DNA of 64,000 bases from Streptomyces sp. NRRL F-525 (GTDB lineage: Bacteria > Actinomycetota > Actinomycetes > Streptomycetales > Streptomycetaceae): positions 310,001-374,000 of the forward strand of contig NZ_JNXE01000005.1 of NCBI RefSeq assembly GCF_000716605.1. The letters run 5' to 3'. The position numbers and the translations under genes were made by a program. Below the pieces are notes generated by a model. The model was not told where the DNA came from, did no database searches, and saw only the letters and a program-made list of their open reading frames with translations. Positions 53,640 to 61,354 of the stretch are shown here, piece by piece; position 1 is the first letter of the stretch; every line of letters starts with the position of its first letter.

Positions 53640-54767
53640 GTGACCGTCGACGACACGGGCTCCGGCGCGGACGCGGACGGCCGGGTGGCCCCCGATGCCG
53701 CCGAACCCGGCGAGGACCCGCTCGCGCTGCGCCTCGAAGGGCTCATCCTGGGCGCCGAGCGCCGCTACACCCCCTTCCAGGCGGCCCGCACCGCCGGCGT
53801 CTCCATGGAGCTGGCCACGCGCTTCTGGCGGGCCATGGGCTTCGCCGACGTGGGCCAGGCCAAGGCGTTCACCGAGGCGGACGTCCTCGCGCTGCGCCGC
53901 CTCGCCGGTCTCGTCGAGGCGGGGCTGCTCAGCGAGGCGATGGCGGTGCAGGTGGCCCGCTCCACCGGGCAGACCACCGCGCGGCTGGCCGGCTGGCAGA
54001 TGGACTCGTTCCTGGAGGGCCTGACCGAGCCCCCGGAACCGGGCATGTCCCGCACCGAGGTGACGTACCCGATCATCGAGCTGCTCCTGCCCGAGCTGGA
54101 GGAGTTCCTCGTCTACGTCTGGCGCCGCCAGCTCGCCGCGTCGGCCGGCCGGGTCGTGCAGGCGGGCGACGACGAGGAGATGGTCGACCGGCGGCTCGCG
54201 GTGGGCTTCGCCGACCTCGTCGGTTTCACGCGGCTGACCCGGCGCATGGAGGAGGAGGAACTCGGCGAACTGGTCGAGGCCTTCGAGACCACGGCCGCCG
54301 ACCTGGTGGCGGCTCGCGGTGGCCGTCTCATCAAGACCCTGGGCGACGAGGTCCTGTTCTCCGCCGACGACGCCGGGGTCGCCGCCGAGATCGCCCTGCG
54401 CCTCATCGAGACCATGGCCAACGACGAGACGATGCCCGAACTCCGCGTCGGCATCGCCTTCGGCACGGTGACGACCCGTATGGGCGACGTCTTCGGCACG
54501 ACGGTCAACCTCGCCTCCCGGCTCACGTCGATAGCTCCTCGCGACGCCGTCCTCGTCGACAGCGCCTTCGCCGAGGAACTCATCCGCAGCGGCGAGGCCC
54601 CGGCCTCCGAGGCGGAGGCGGCGGAAGCCGCGGCGACGGCCGAGAAGGAGGGCGAGGAGCCCCCGACCTACCGCTTCGCCCTCCAGCCGATGTGGCAACG
54701 CCCCGTGCGCGGCCTGGGAGTTGTCGAACCCTGGCTGCTCACGCGCCGGGACTCGTCACCGGCGTAG
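53640..54767 (+). CDS. cya: Class III adenylate cyclase with N-terminal regulatory domain
   Basis: 375 residues from GTG 53640 (GGAAGGG upstream). Residues ~25-140 form the all-helical adenylate cyclase regulatory domain known from mycobacterial Rv1264, which senses pH (YTPFQAARTAGVSMELATRFWRAMGF ... LSEAMAVQVARSTGQTTARLAGWQMDSFL). The catalytic domain has metal Asp in VGFADLVGFTRLT and LGDEVLF, and substrate-binding residues in GTTVNLASRL. Makes cAMP, which in Streptomyces affects germination and Crp. Confidence 0.92.
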   Translation: MTVDDTGSGADADGRVAPDAAEPGEDPLALRLEGLILGAERRYTPFQAARTAGVSMELATRFWRAMGFADVGQAKAFTEADVLALRRLAGLVEAGLLSEAMAVQVARSTGQTTARLAGWQMDSFLEGLTEPPEPGMSRTEVTYPIIELLLPELEEFLVYVWRRQLAASAGRVVQAGDDEEMVDRRLAVGFADLVGFTRLTRRMEEEELGELVEAFETTAADLVAARGGRLIKTLGDEVLFSADDAGVAAEIALRLIETMANDETMPELRVGIAFGTVTTRMGDVFGTTVNLASRLTSIAPRDAVLVDSAFAEELIRSGEAPASEAEAAEAAATAEKEGEEPPTYRFALQPMWQRPVRGLGVVEPWLLTRRDSSPA

Positions 54768-54778
54768 CCCCAACTCGC

Positions 54779-55369
54779 CTACGGAACCGAGTGGTTGGCG
54801 AGCCCGTCCACGCAGAGCCCGATGATCGGCACGCACAGCCTCGGCCGACTCGGCGCGGGGGCGGGGGAGTCGACGGTCCGGCTGGGGGTCGGCGTCGGCG
54901 TGGGCGTCGAGGTCGGCCGGGGAGCCGGTGCCTGGGGCGGCGGGGTGGTGGCCGACGTCGTCTCCGGGATGGTCGTCGGGTCCGCGTCCACGGGTGTCGT
55001 CGGCGTCGCGGTCGCGTACGGAGTCGCTACGACCCCGGAGGCCGCCGTGGGGGTGGGAGTGCTGCCGCCCATCACCGAGGTCGCGGAGGGGATCGCGGCC
55101 GGGTCGGCGCTGATGGTCGCGGCGGCGTTCGCCGGGCGGTCCGCGCTCCGGCTCGCTTCCGGGCTCGGCTCCGCCTCCGCCGTGCCCAGGCCGCCGACTC
55201 CCGACTCGGGCGCCAGCCGTACGAGGCTCAGCACCCCGGCGGCCACGGCGAGCCCGCTGACGGCGAGGAGGACCTTGCGGGGGCGGGGACGGCGGTGCCG
55301 TCCGCGCGGGAGCGGCGTCTCTATCTCCGCGGTGTCCTCGGCCCGCTCCGCCTTCGTGGTCGTCGTCAC
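54779..55369 (-). CDS. Membrane-anchored Pro/Thr-rich extracellular protein
   Basis: 196 residues from GTG 55369 with GGGAGGG. A basic cytoplasmic start (GRHRRPRPRK), one TM helix (about 36-52), then a long Ala/Pro/Thr-rich stretch ending with RLCVPIIGLCVDGLANHS, whose two Cys may pair. Looks like a wall-spanning stalk. No known family. Convergent with cya. Confidence 0.65.
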   Translation of the reverse strand: MTTTTKAERAEDTAEIETPLPRGRHRRPRPRKVLLAVSGLAVAAGVLSLVRLAPESGVGGLGTAEAEPSPEASRSADRPANAAATISADPAAIPSATSVMGGSTPTPTAASGVVATPYATATPTTPVDADPTTIPETTSATTPPPQAPAPRPTSTPTPTPTPSRTVDSPAPAPSRPRLCVPIIGLCVDGLANHSVP

Positions 55370-55487
55370 GATCCCTCCCCTGTGGTGTGGCGGACGCACG
55401 TTATGCGCTTCTACGGGCGGTGCGGCGGGAGTTGGGCGTGATGTCACCCGAACGGGGAAGCCGCGTGCGATGATCGGGGCGAGGTCA

Positions 55488-55503
55488 GTTAACCCACGTT
55501 AAC
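55488..55503. promoter_or_regulatory. GTTAA-N6-TTAAC box
   Basis: Exact GTTAA-CCCACG-TTAAC, 13 bases before the enoyl-CoA hydratase ATG and overlapping its promoter/leader. As I recall, the malonyl-CoA-linked regulator AccR of S. coelicolor binds such a (GTTAA)-6-(TTAAC) repeat. Confidence 0.6.
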
Positions 55504-55515
55504 CAGGAGGCGGGC

Positions 55516-56334
55516 ATGAGCGAGGAGCGGTTCGAGTCGCGGTTCGAGTCGCGGTTCGGGGAGTTCGTGCTGGTGCGGCGGCACGGGTATGTCGCGGAAC
55601 TGGTCCTGGACCGGCCCAAGGCCATGAACGCGGTCTCCACGGCGATGGCGGTCTCGATCGCCGAGGCCTGCGCGGCGCTGGCGGCGGACCGGGACGTGCG
55701 CGTGACCGTGGTGACCTCGTCGCACGAGCGGGCGTTCTGCGTGGGCGCGGACCTGAAGGAGCGCAACTCCCTCACGGACGCGGAACTCGTACGGCAGCGC
55801 CCGCTCGCACGCGGCGCGTACACCGGCGTCCTGGAGCTTCCCATGCCGACGATCGCCGCGGTGCACGGCTTCGCCCTCGGTGGCGGCTTCGAACTCGCCC
55901 TGTCCTGCGACCTGATCGTGGCGGACGGTACGGCGGTGGTGGGGTTGCCGGAGGTGTCGGTGGGGGTGATTCCGGGGGGCGGCGGTACGCAGCTGCTGCC
56001 TCGGCGGGTGGGGGCGGCTCGGGCGGCTGAACTGATCTTCACCGCAAGGAGGTTGGAGGCGCCCGAGGCGTCGGAACTGGGTCTGGTGGACGTCCTGGTG
56101 GAGCCGGGTCAGGACCGCGAGGAGGCTCTCGCTCTGGGTGCGCGCATTGCCGCGAATTCTCCTGTCGGCCTGCGCGCGGCCAAGCGGGCCCTGCGGCTGG
56201 GGCATGGGTTGGATCTGCGGGCTGGGCTTGAGGTCGAGGATGCGGCTTGGCGGTCGGTGGCGTTTTCGGGGGATCGGGCGGAGGGGGTTGCGGCGTTCAA
56301 TGAGAAGCGGGCGCCGGAGTGGCCTGGAGAGTAG
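55516..56334 (+). CDS. Enoyl-CoA hydratase/isomerase family protein
   Basis: 272 residues, crotonase fold. Oxyanion segment FCVGADLKE, GGGFELALSCDLIVAD with the first catalytic Glu, LPEVSVGVIPGGGGTQLLPR with the second. Both catalytic Glu are kept, so hydration of enoyl-CoA is likely. The N terminus carries a small RFESRFESRF repeat (12-bp DNA repeat). ATG follows an AGGAGG Shine-Dalgarno. Confidence 0.9.
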   Translation: MSEERFESRFESRFGEFVLVRRHGYVAELVLDRPKAMNAVSTAMAVSIAEACAALAADRDVRVTVVTSSHERAFCVGADLKERNSLTDAELVRQRPLARGAYTGVLELPMPTIAAVHGFALGGGFELALSCDLIVADGTAVVGLPEVSVGVIPGGGGTQLLPRRVGAARAAELIFTARRLEAPEASELGLVDVLVEPGQDREEALALGARIAANSPVGLRAAKRALRLGHGLDLRAGLEVEDAAWRSVAFSGDRAEGVAAFNEKRAPEWPGE

Positions 56335-56382
56335 CGGGGGAGGGGCAGGGGGCTTGCGTGCGTTGCCGGGTGCGGGTGCGTT

Positions 56383-56413
56383 GTGGCTGGTCGCGCAGTT
56401 CCCCGCGCCCCTA
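56383..56413 (-). repeat. Dispersed repeat copy 8
   Basis: Reverse copy at the left end of a long inverted repeat after the enoyl-CoA hydratase gene. Confidence 0.85.
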
Positions 56414-56582
56414 AGGGGTTGGGGCTGGCGGTGTTGGTGAGTGGGCCTGTGCTGGTCGCGCTCGCGCGGCGGAGTCGCATATCGATACAGCCCCGCGCCC
56501 CTGGGGGGTGGGTGCCGGCCTGTGTTGACGGGTGGGCCTGCATCAGTCGCGCCCACTCACCAACACGCCCAGCCCCAACCCC

Positions 56583-56614
56583 CTAGGGGCGCGGGGAACT
56601 GCGCGACCAGCCCC
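56583..56614 (+). repeat. Dispersed repeat copy 9
   Basis: Forward copy at the right end of the long inverted repeat. Confidence 0.85.
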
Positions 56615-56709
56615 CACCGGGCCCGCACTCGACAGGCAACCCAAGGTCCATGACACCTGTTCGCCGCATCAATATCCCGCTATGCCCTAAATGTCCCTAG
56701 CCTGGAGTG

Positions 56710-57855
56710 ATGGGTGAGGACAGGCGGCTCGCGGCCGTGGTGGAGCTGGCGCAGGGGATGGCGGCGGCACACACCCCTCGTGAGTCCTGGCGGGCGGCGG
56801 CAGCCGGGGCATGCCGGGCCCTGGACGGCAGTTTCGCCGCGCTCTCGGTGTGGGAGCGGGAGCTGGGGCGGCTGCGCGTCCTCGTGAACGTGGGGGAGCG
56901 GGCCGAGGGCGAGGAGGAGTTCCCGGACGGCGAGACCTACCCGGTGCACCAGTTCCCGGAGATCACCGAGTTCCTGCACGAACGCTGGGCGGGCGGCGGC
57001 GAGCCCAACGCCTGGGTCGAGACCGCCGAGGGCCCGGCCGCGGGCAGCCCCGGCTACTGCCACCAACGCGTAGCCGCTCTACGGCGTCGTAGGCGCGGAT
57101 GCTGTGTCGTCGCCCCGATCGTGCTGCACGGGCGGGCGTGGGGCGAGCTGTATGTGGCCAGGCCCGTCGGTGCGCCGGTCTTCGACCGGGGTGACGCCGA
57201 CTTCGCCACGGTCCTGGCCTCAGTCGTCGCGGCCGGGATCGCCCAGACCGAGCGGCTGGAGGAGGCGCGACGGCTCGCCTTCACGGACGCGCTCACCGGG
57301 CTCGCGAATCGGCGGGCCGTCGACGTACGGCTCGACGAGGCGATCGAGCGGCATCGGCGGGACGGGGTCGTGGTCAGCCTGGTGGTGTGCGACCTCAATG
57401 GGCTCAAGCGTGTCAACGACACCCGGGGGCATGCGGTCGGAGACCGGTTGCTTGAGCGCTTCGGGTCGGTGCTGTCGCTGTGCGGGGCGATGATCCCGGG
57501 CGCGCTCGCCGCGCGGCTCGGCGGGGACGAGTTCTGTCTGCTCGCGGTCGGGCCGCCCGCCGATGAAGTGGTCGACGCGGCGATCGAACTGTGCCGTCGC
57601 GCCGCCGAGTTGGAGCTGGGCGAGGGTGTCGCGTGCGGGGTCGCGTCGACGGAGGATCCGATCGGGGCGGTGCGTTCCGGCCGTCGGCTCTTCCGGCTGG
57701 CCGATGCCGCCCAGTACCGCGCGAAGGCCCTCCGCGCCGACAAGCCGGTGGTCGCCGGGCGGGACGGGCCGGACGATCCGGTGGTGCGGCTCGCGGACTC
57801 CTCGACACCGGAGATGCCGGCGGAGCGGCGCCGCTTCCGGGGCCGTCGGACGTGA
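56710..57855 (+). CDS. GAF-GGDEF diguanylate cyclase
   Basis: 381 residues. An N-terminal GAF-like sensor (about 15-180; LAQGMAAAHTPRESWRAAAAGACRAL, VVAPIVLHGRAWGELYVARP) is followed by GGDEF: FTDALTGLANRRAVDVRLDEAIERHR, LVVCDLNGLKRVNDTRGHAVGDRLLERF (substrate Asp/Asn) and LGGDEFCLL (intact active site). It should make c-di-GMP, which controls development in Streptomyces. No I-site RxxD just before GGDEF is seen. TAGCCT lies six bases before ATG 56710 (leaderless); GTG 56707 is alternative. Confidence 0.87.
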   Translation: MGEDRRLAAVVELAQGMAAAHTPRESWRAAAAGACRALDGSFAALSVWERELGRLRVLVNVGERAEGEEEFPDGETYPVHQFPEITEFLHERWAGGGEPNAWVETAEGPAAGSPGYCHQRVAALRRRRRGCCVVAPIVLHGRAWGELYVARPVGAPVFDRGDADFATVLASVVAAGIAQTERLEEARRLAFTDALTGLANRRAVDVRLDEAIERHRRDGVVVSLVVCDLNGLKRVNDTRGHAVGDRLLERFGSVLSLCGAMIPGALAARLGGDEFCLLAVGPPADEVVDAAIELCRRAAELELGEGVACGVASTEDPIGAVRSGRRLFRLADAAQYRAKALRADKPVVAGRDGPDDPVVRLADSSTPEMPAERRRFRGRRT

Positions 57856-57878
57856 CCTACCTGTAAGGGTCTAAGTGG

Positions 57879-57889
57879 CTACCCGGTAG
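57879..57889. promoter_or_regulatory. CTACCCGGTAG palindrome before hutH
   Basis: Perfect 11-base palindrome centred on one C, 35 bases before the hutH ATG, about one operator length from the -10 TACGCT. Possible Hut regulator site. Confidence 0.5.
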
Positions 57890-57924
57890 TGACACCGCCG
57901 CATTCAATGCGTACGCTCCTGAAT

Positions 57925-59469
57925 ATGGATATGCACACTGTGGTGGTGGGGACGTCCGGGGTCACCGCGTCCGACGTTCTTGCCGTGGCGCGTGGCGGCG
58001 CCCGGATCGAGCTTTCCGGTGAGGCCGTCGCGGCGCTCGCCGCGGCGCGGGAGATCGTGGACGCGCTGGCGGCCAAGCCGGAGCCCGTGTACGGGGTGAG
58101 CACCGGGTTCGGGGCGCTGGCGTCGCGGCACATCAGCCCGGAACTGCGGGCACAGTTGCAGCGCAACATCGTTCGTTCGCACGCCGCAGGGATGGGGCCG
58201 CGGGTGGAGCGGGAGGTCGTGCGCGCGCTGATGTTCCTGCGGCTCAAGACCGTCTGCTCCGGGCACACCGGTGTGCGGCCCGAGGTCGCGCAGACCATGG
58301 CGGACGTGCTGAACGCCGGGATCACCCCCGTCGTCCACGAGTACGGCTCCCTCGGCTGCTCCGGCGACCTCGCGCCGCTCTCCCACTGCGCGCTGACGCT
58401 CATGGGCGAGGGCGACGCCGAGGGCCCGGACGGAGTTGTACGACCCGCCGGTGAGCTGCTCGCCGAACACGGCATCGCGCCGGTCGAGTTGCGCGAGAAG
58501 GAGGGCCTCGCCCTTCTCAACGGCACCGACGGCATGCTCGGCATGCTGGTCATGGCCCTCGCCGACCTCGACATGCTCTACAAGTCCGCCGACGTCACCG
58601 CCGCCCTCTCCCTGGAGGCGCTGCTCGGTACCGACAAGGTGCTCGCGCCCGAGCTGCACGCCATCCGCCCGCACCCCGGGCAGGGTGCCAGTGCCGCCAA
58701 CATGCTTGCCGTGCTTGCCGGTTCGGAGCTGACCGGGCACCACCAGGACGACGCGCCCCGCGTCCAGGACGCGTACTCGGTGCGGTGCGCCCCGCAGGTC
58801 GCCGGTGCCGGACGCGACACGATCGCGCACGCACGGCTCGTCGCGGAGCGGGAGTTGGCGTCCGCCGTCGACAACCCCGTTGTGCTGCCCGACGGTCGGG
58901 TCGAGTCGAACGGCAACTTCCATGGCGCGCCCGTGGCTTACGTCCTCGACTTCCTCGCCATCGCGATCGCCGACCTCGGTTCGATCGCCGAGCGCCGTAC
59001 CGACCGGCTGCTCGACAAGAACCGCTCGCACGGGTTGCCGCCGTTCCTCGCGGACGACGCCGGTGTCGACTCCGGGCTGATGATCGCCCAGTACACGCAG
59101 GCCGCGCTGGTCAGCGAGATGAAGCGGCTGGCCGTACCCGCCTCCGCCGACTCCATCCCGTCCTCCGCGATGCAGGAGGACCATGTCTCCATGGGCTGGT
59201 CGGCCGCGCGCAAGCTCCGCACCGCCGTCGACAACCTCACCCGGATCATCGCCGTCGAGCTGTACGCGGCGACGCGTGCCGTGGAACTGCGCGAGGGGCT
59301 GGCCCCGGCGCCGGCGTCCCGTGCGGTCATCGATGCCGTACGGGCGGCGGGAGTTGAGGGACCCGGCCCCGACCGGTTCCTGTCTCCCGACCTCGCCGCG
59401 GCCGACGCGTTCGTGCGGGGCGGGCATGTCGTCGAGGCCGTGGAGAAGGTCACCGGGCCGCTGCGGTAG
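57925..59469 (+). CDS. hutH: Histidine ammonia-lyase
   Basis: 514 residues; first step of histidine degradation, His to urocanate. MIO-forming loop GSLGCSGDLAPLSH: Cys145-Ser146-Gly147, where most lyases have Ala-Ser-Gly; I recall Streptomyces HutH with Cys. Also YGVSTGFG (catalytic Tyr region), NGTDGMLG and SSAMQEDHVSMG. TACGCT (57912-57917) lies seven bases before ATG 57925, so leaderless; a longer start at 57889 overlaps the operator. Single gene, no hutU nearby. Confidence 0.94.
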   Translation: MDMHTVVVGTSGVTASDVLAVARGGARIELSGEAVAALAAAREIVDALAAKPEPVYGVSTGFGALASRHISPELRAQLQRNIVRSHAAGMGPRVEREVVRALMFLRLKTVCSGHTGVRPEVAQTMADVLNAGITPVVHEYGSLGCSGDLAPLSHCALTLMGEGDAEGPDGVVRPAGELLAEHGIAPVELREKEGLALLNGTDGMLGMLVMALADLDMLYKSADVTAALSLEALLGTDKVLAPELHAIRPHPGQGASAANMLAVLAGSELTGHHQDDAPRVQDAYSVRCAPQVAGAGRDTIAHARLVAERELASAVDNPVVLPDGRVESNGNFHGAPVAYVLDFLAIAIADLGSIAERRTDRLLDKNRSHGLPPFLADDAGVDSGLMIAQYTQAALVSEMKRLAVPASADSIPSSAMQEDHVSMGWSAARKLRTAVDNLTRIIAVELYAATRAVELREGLAPAPASRAVIDAVRAAGVEGPGPDRFLSPDLAAADAFVRGGHVVEAVEKVTGPLR

Positions 59470-59476
59470 GGCGGTT

Positions 59477-59506
59477 GGGGCCCGGCCACGGCAAGGGCCG
59501 GGCCCC
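59477..59506. terminator. Bidirectional terminator after hutH
   Basis: GGGGCCCGGCC (59477-59487) pairs with GGCCGGGCCCC (59496-59506), 11 bp, between convergent hutH and the lipoprotein gene. Confidence 0.8.
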
Positions 59507-59511
59507 GTACG

Positions 59512-60324
59512 TCACTTCAGCTTGGCGGCCTGTGCGTCGATCACCGCGGACGGCACGGTGTAGGTCTTGTTCGCGATCAGGGCGCCGATGTTGACCGTGT
59601 AGTACGTGACGAGGGTGCTGCCGTGGCGCACCACCTCGGTGTGCACGGTGCCCTTCTGGCCGCCGGTGTCCTCCATGACGCTGCTCGCGCCGAACGCCAC
59701 CGATTCGTCACCGGTGTCGGACGCCTTCTCGGCGACGACCCCGGTGTACTTCGTGCCGTCCTTGCCCACGGTGAGGGCGAAGCCGCCGGAGCAGCTCTTG
59801 ATCCCGTCGGAGACGGACTTGAAGGCCTTCTCCGCGCCGTCGCCGTCGTACGAGGACAGTCCGATGAGGGTGACCGGGTGGTCCAGCGAGGCGTTGAACG
59901 CGTCCTCCATCTCCTTCTCGGTCATGTCCTCCACGGACTTGGAGGGAGAGGCGGAGGCCTTCTTCGTCTCGGTGGCCGTCTCGTTCGTGGCCGAGGCGGC
60001 GTCACCCGGCGCCTGCGCGGACATGGCCCAGGCCAGCGGCTGGCACTGCTGCTTGTCGACGGTGACAGCGGTCTTGGTGGCCGGGACCGACTTGTCGACC
60101 GGCGCGACCTCGTAGCCGACGAGATCGGCCTTCGCGAGGATCAGCTTCTTCAACTCTGCGGCGGTGAGCGCCTTGTCGGTGTTCTTCGCCGAACCCTGCG
60201 CGGCATTCCGGGTGTTGCTCTCGGCCGTGTCCGAACCGCCGTCGGAGCAACCGGTGATGAGGGCCAGCGACAGTGCGCCCACCGCGACGGTGACGCACAG
60301 CCGTATGCCCGATGATCTCTTCAT
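59512..60324 (-). CDS. Lipoprotein of unknown function
   Basis: 270 residues. Signal peptide with lipobox LITGC (Cys near 26), an N-terminal low-complexity linker, then a ~200-residue domain: LTAAELKKLILAKADLVGYEVAPV, CQPLAWAMSAQ, VTLIGLSSYDGDGAEKAFKSVSDGIKSCSGGFAL and a C-terminal VVRHGSTLVTYYTVNIGALI. Pattern resembles other Streptomyces lipoproteins of unknown role (DUF-like). Convergent with hutH. Confidence 0.7.
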   Translation of the reverse strand: MKRSSGIRLCVTVAVGALSLALITGCSDGGSDTAESNTRNAAQGSAKNTDKALTAAELKKLILAKADLVGYEVAPVDKSVPATKTAVTVDKQQCQPLAWAMSAQAPGDAASATNETATETKKASASPSKSVEDMTEKEMEDAFNASLDHPVTLIGLSSYDGDGAEKAFKSVSDGIKSCSGGFALTVGKDGTKYTGVVAEKASDTGDESVAFGASSVMEDTGGQKGTVHTEVVRHGSTLVTYYTVNIGALIANKTYTVPSAVIDAQAAKLK

Positions 60325-60365
60325 GAGCGGACTATGAAGCTTGGGTCAAAGAAGCGTCAAGCCGG

Positions 60366-60680
60366 TTAAAAGCCCAGGCGTTCCCGTCGTACCGAATACG
60401 CCACGAAACCGGCGCCGAGGCCGAGGAACACCGTGCCGCCGACGATGTACGGCGTGGTGTTCGGGCTGCCGGTGTCGGCGAGTTGGGTGTCGTCGGAGGA
60501 GGCGGTGACGGCCGTCGAGGTGACCCGGGCCTGCTGGGTGACCTGCGAGGCAGGTGTCGCCGAAGTCTCCACTCTGGCCTGGTCGGTCACCGTCGCGTTG
60601 GCGGAGGGGACGAACCAGAGGGCGCCCAGCAGGGTGCCCGCGGCGGTGGCGGTCAGCATCGTTCGGCGAGCGGTTGACAC
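60366..60680 (-). CDS. Short cell-wall-anchored peptide with LADTG signal
   Basis: 104 residues from GTG 60680 (AAGGGGA upstream). Signal peptide ends at ~SANA; a ~35-residue Thr/Gln/Val-rich mature part; then LADTG (67-71), a hydrophobic stretch and RRERLGF: a class E (LAxTG) sortase sorting signal. Mature exposed portion is only ~40 residues. Lies 41 bases upstream of the lipoprotein, same strand, possibly co-transcribed. Confidence 0.75.
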   Translation of the reverse strand: MSTARRTMLTATAAGTLLGALWFVPSANATVTDQARVETSATPASQVTQQARVTSTAVTASSDDTQLADTGSPNTTPYIVGGTVFLGLGAGFVAYSVRRERLGF

Positions 60681-60789
60681 GGAATATCGATCCCCTTGTG
60701 GCGCTGGCGAATTGGCCGTGTGGAGCGATGCTAATGAACTGTGCGGGTCGCGGGAAAGTCACGGGAGCTGTGGGCCGTACGCTCCCGGC

Positions 60790-61143
60790 ATGAGCACCCA
60801 AGAGACATCACGTTTTGTACGCCTTCGTGTCGAACTCGTTCTTGAAGTCGAGAACGAGGACGCCGTGACCAAGGCCGCGCTGGCCAAGATCGCCGAGGAT
60901 CCCGAGCTGCCCGGTGACGAGCGCGGGCACGCCGAGACCGCTGTGACGGAAGACACCGCCGAGGCGCTCGCGTATCTCGTGGACCCGTTCGACCTGGTCA
61001 GCGAGATGCCCGGGGTCGAGCTGGCCCAGGCCTCGTGGAGCAGCGAGGAGATCGACTACGACCCGGATTCGCCGGATTGGGACCTCGACGAGGATGATGT
61101 CGACGGCGATGAGGAAGCAGACGGGGTGGCAGTGGTCGGCTGA
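60790..61143 (+). CDS. Small acidic conserved protein
   Basis: 117 residues: FVRLRVELVLEVENEDAVTKAALAKIAEDPELP in the N-terminal half, then a very acidic C terminus (PDWDLDEDDVDGDEE). TACGCT six bases before ATG indicates a leaderless transcript. No named family; from memory present in most Streptomyces between hutH and the L,D-transpeptidase. Function unknown. Confidence 0.65.
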   Translation: MSTQETSRFVRLRVELVLEVENEDAVTKAALAKIAEDPELPGDERGHAETAVTEDTAEALAYLVDPFDLVSEMPGVELAQASWSSEEIDYDPDSPDWDLDEDDVDGDEEADGVAVVG

Positions 61144-61354
61144 GCCGTGCGCGGGAGCAGGTGACCCCGGGCGGCTGCCGCTGCCCGGGGTTTCGTCGTG
61201 GACGTGGTGTGCCCCACATCTGGGCGACAGGCGGAACGGTACGCATCAGTCGTAGCGTTGGTTTCTTAAGAATTTGTTTAACGGGGACTACGTGCGGGGC
61301 CAACGGGGTCACTCGGGGTTTTCAGGTTTTTCGGCAACGATGGAGAAGCGTGTG

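Larger units (their letters stand above)
56383..56614. repeat. Long inverted repeat, arms ~62 bases
   Basis: Left arm 56383-56445 and right arm 56552-56614 are near complements, each containing a copy of the dispersed repeat plus a shared ~30-base flank (GGGGTTGGGGCTGG... GTGTTGGTGAGTGGG). A partial extra copy sits near 56490-56507. Fills the 375-base gap before the GGDEF gene. Confidence 0.75.

Noticed and set aside
60790..61143. Longer start at 60433 for the acidic protein
   Set aside because: Would overlap the LADTG gene on the other strand and lacks a Shine-Dalgarno; TACGCT six bases before ATG 60790 fits better.
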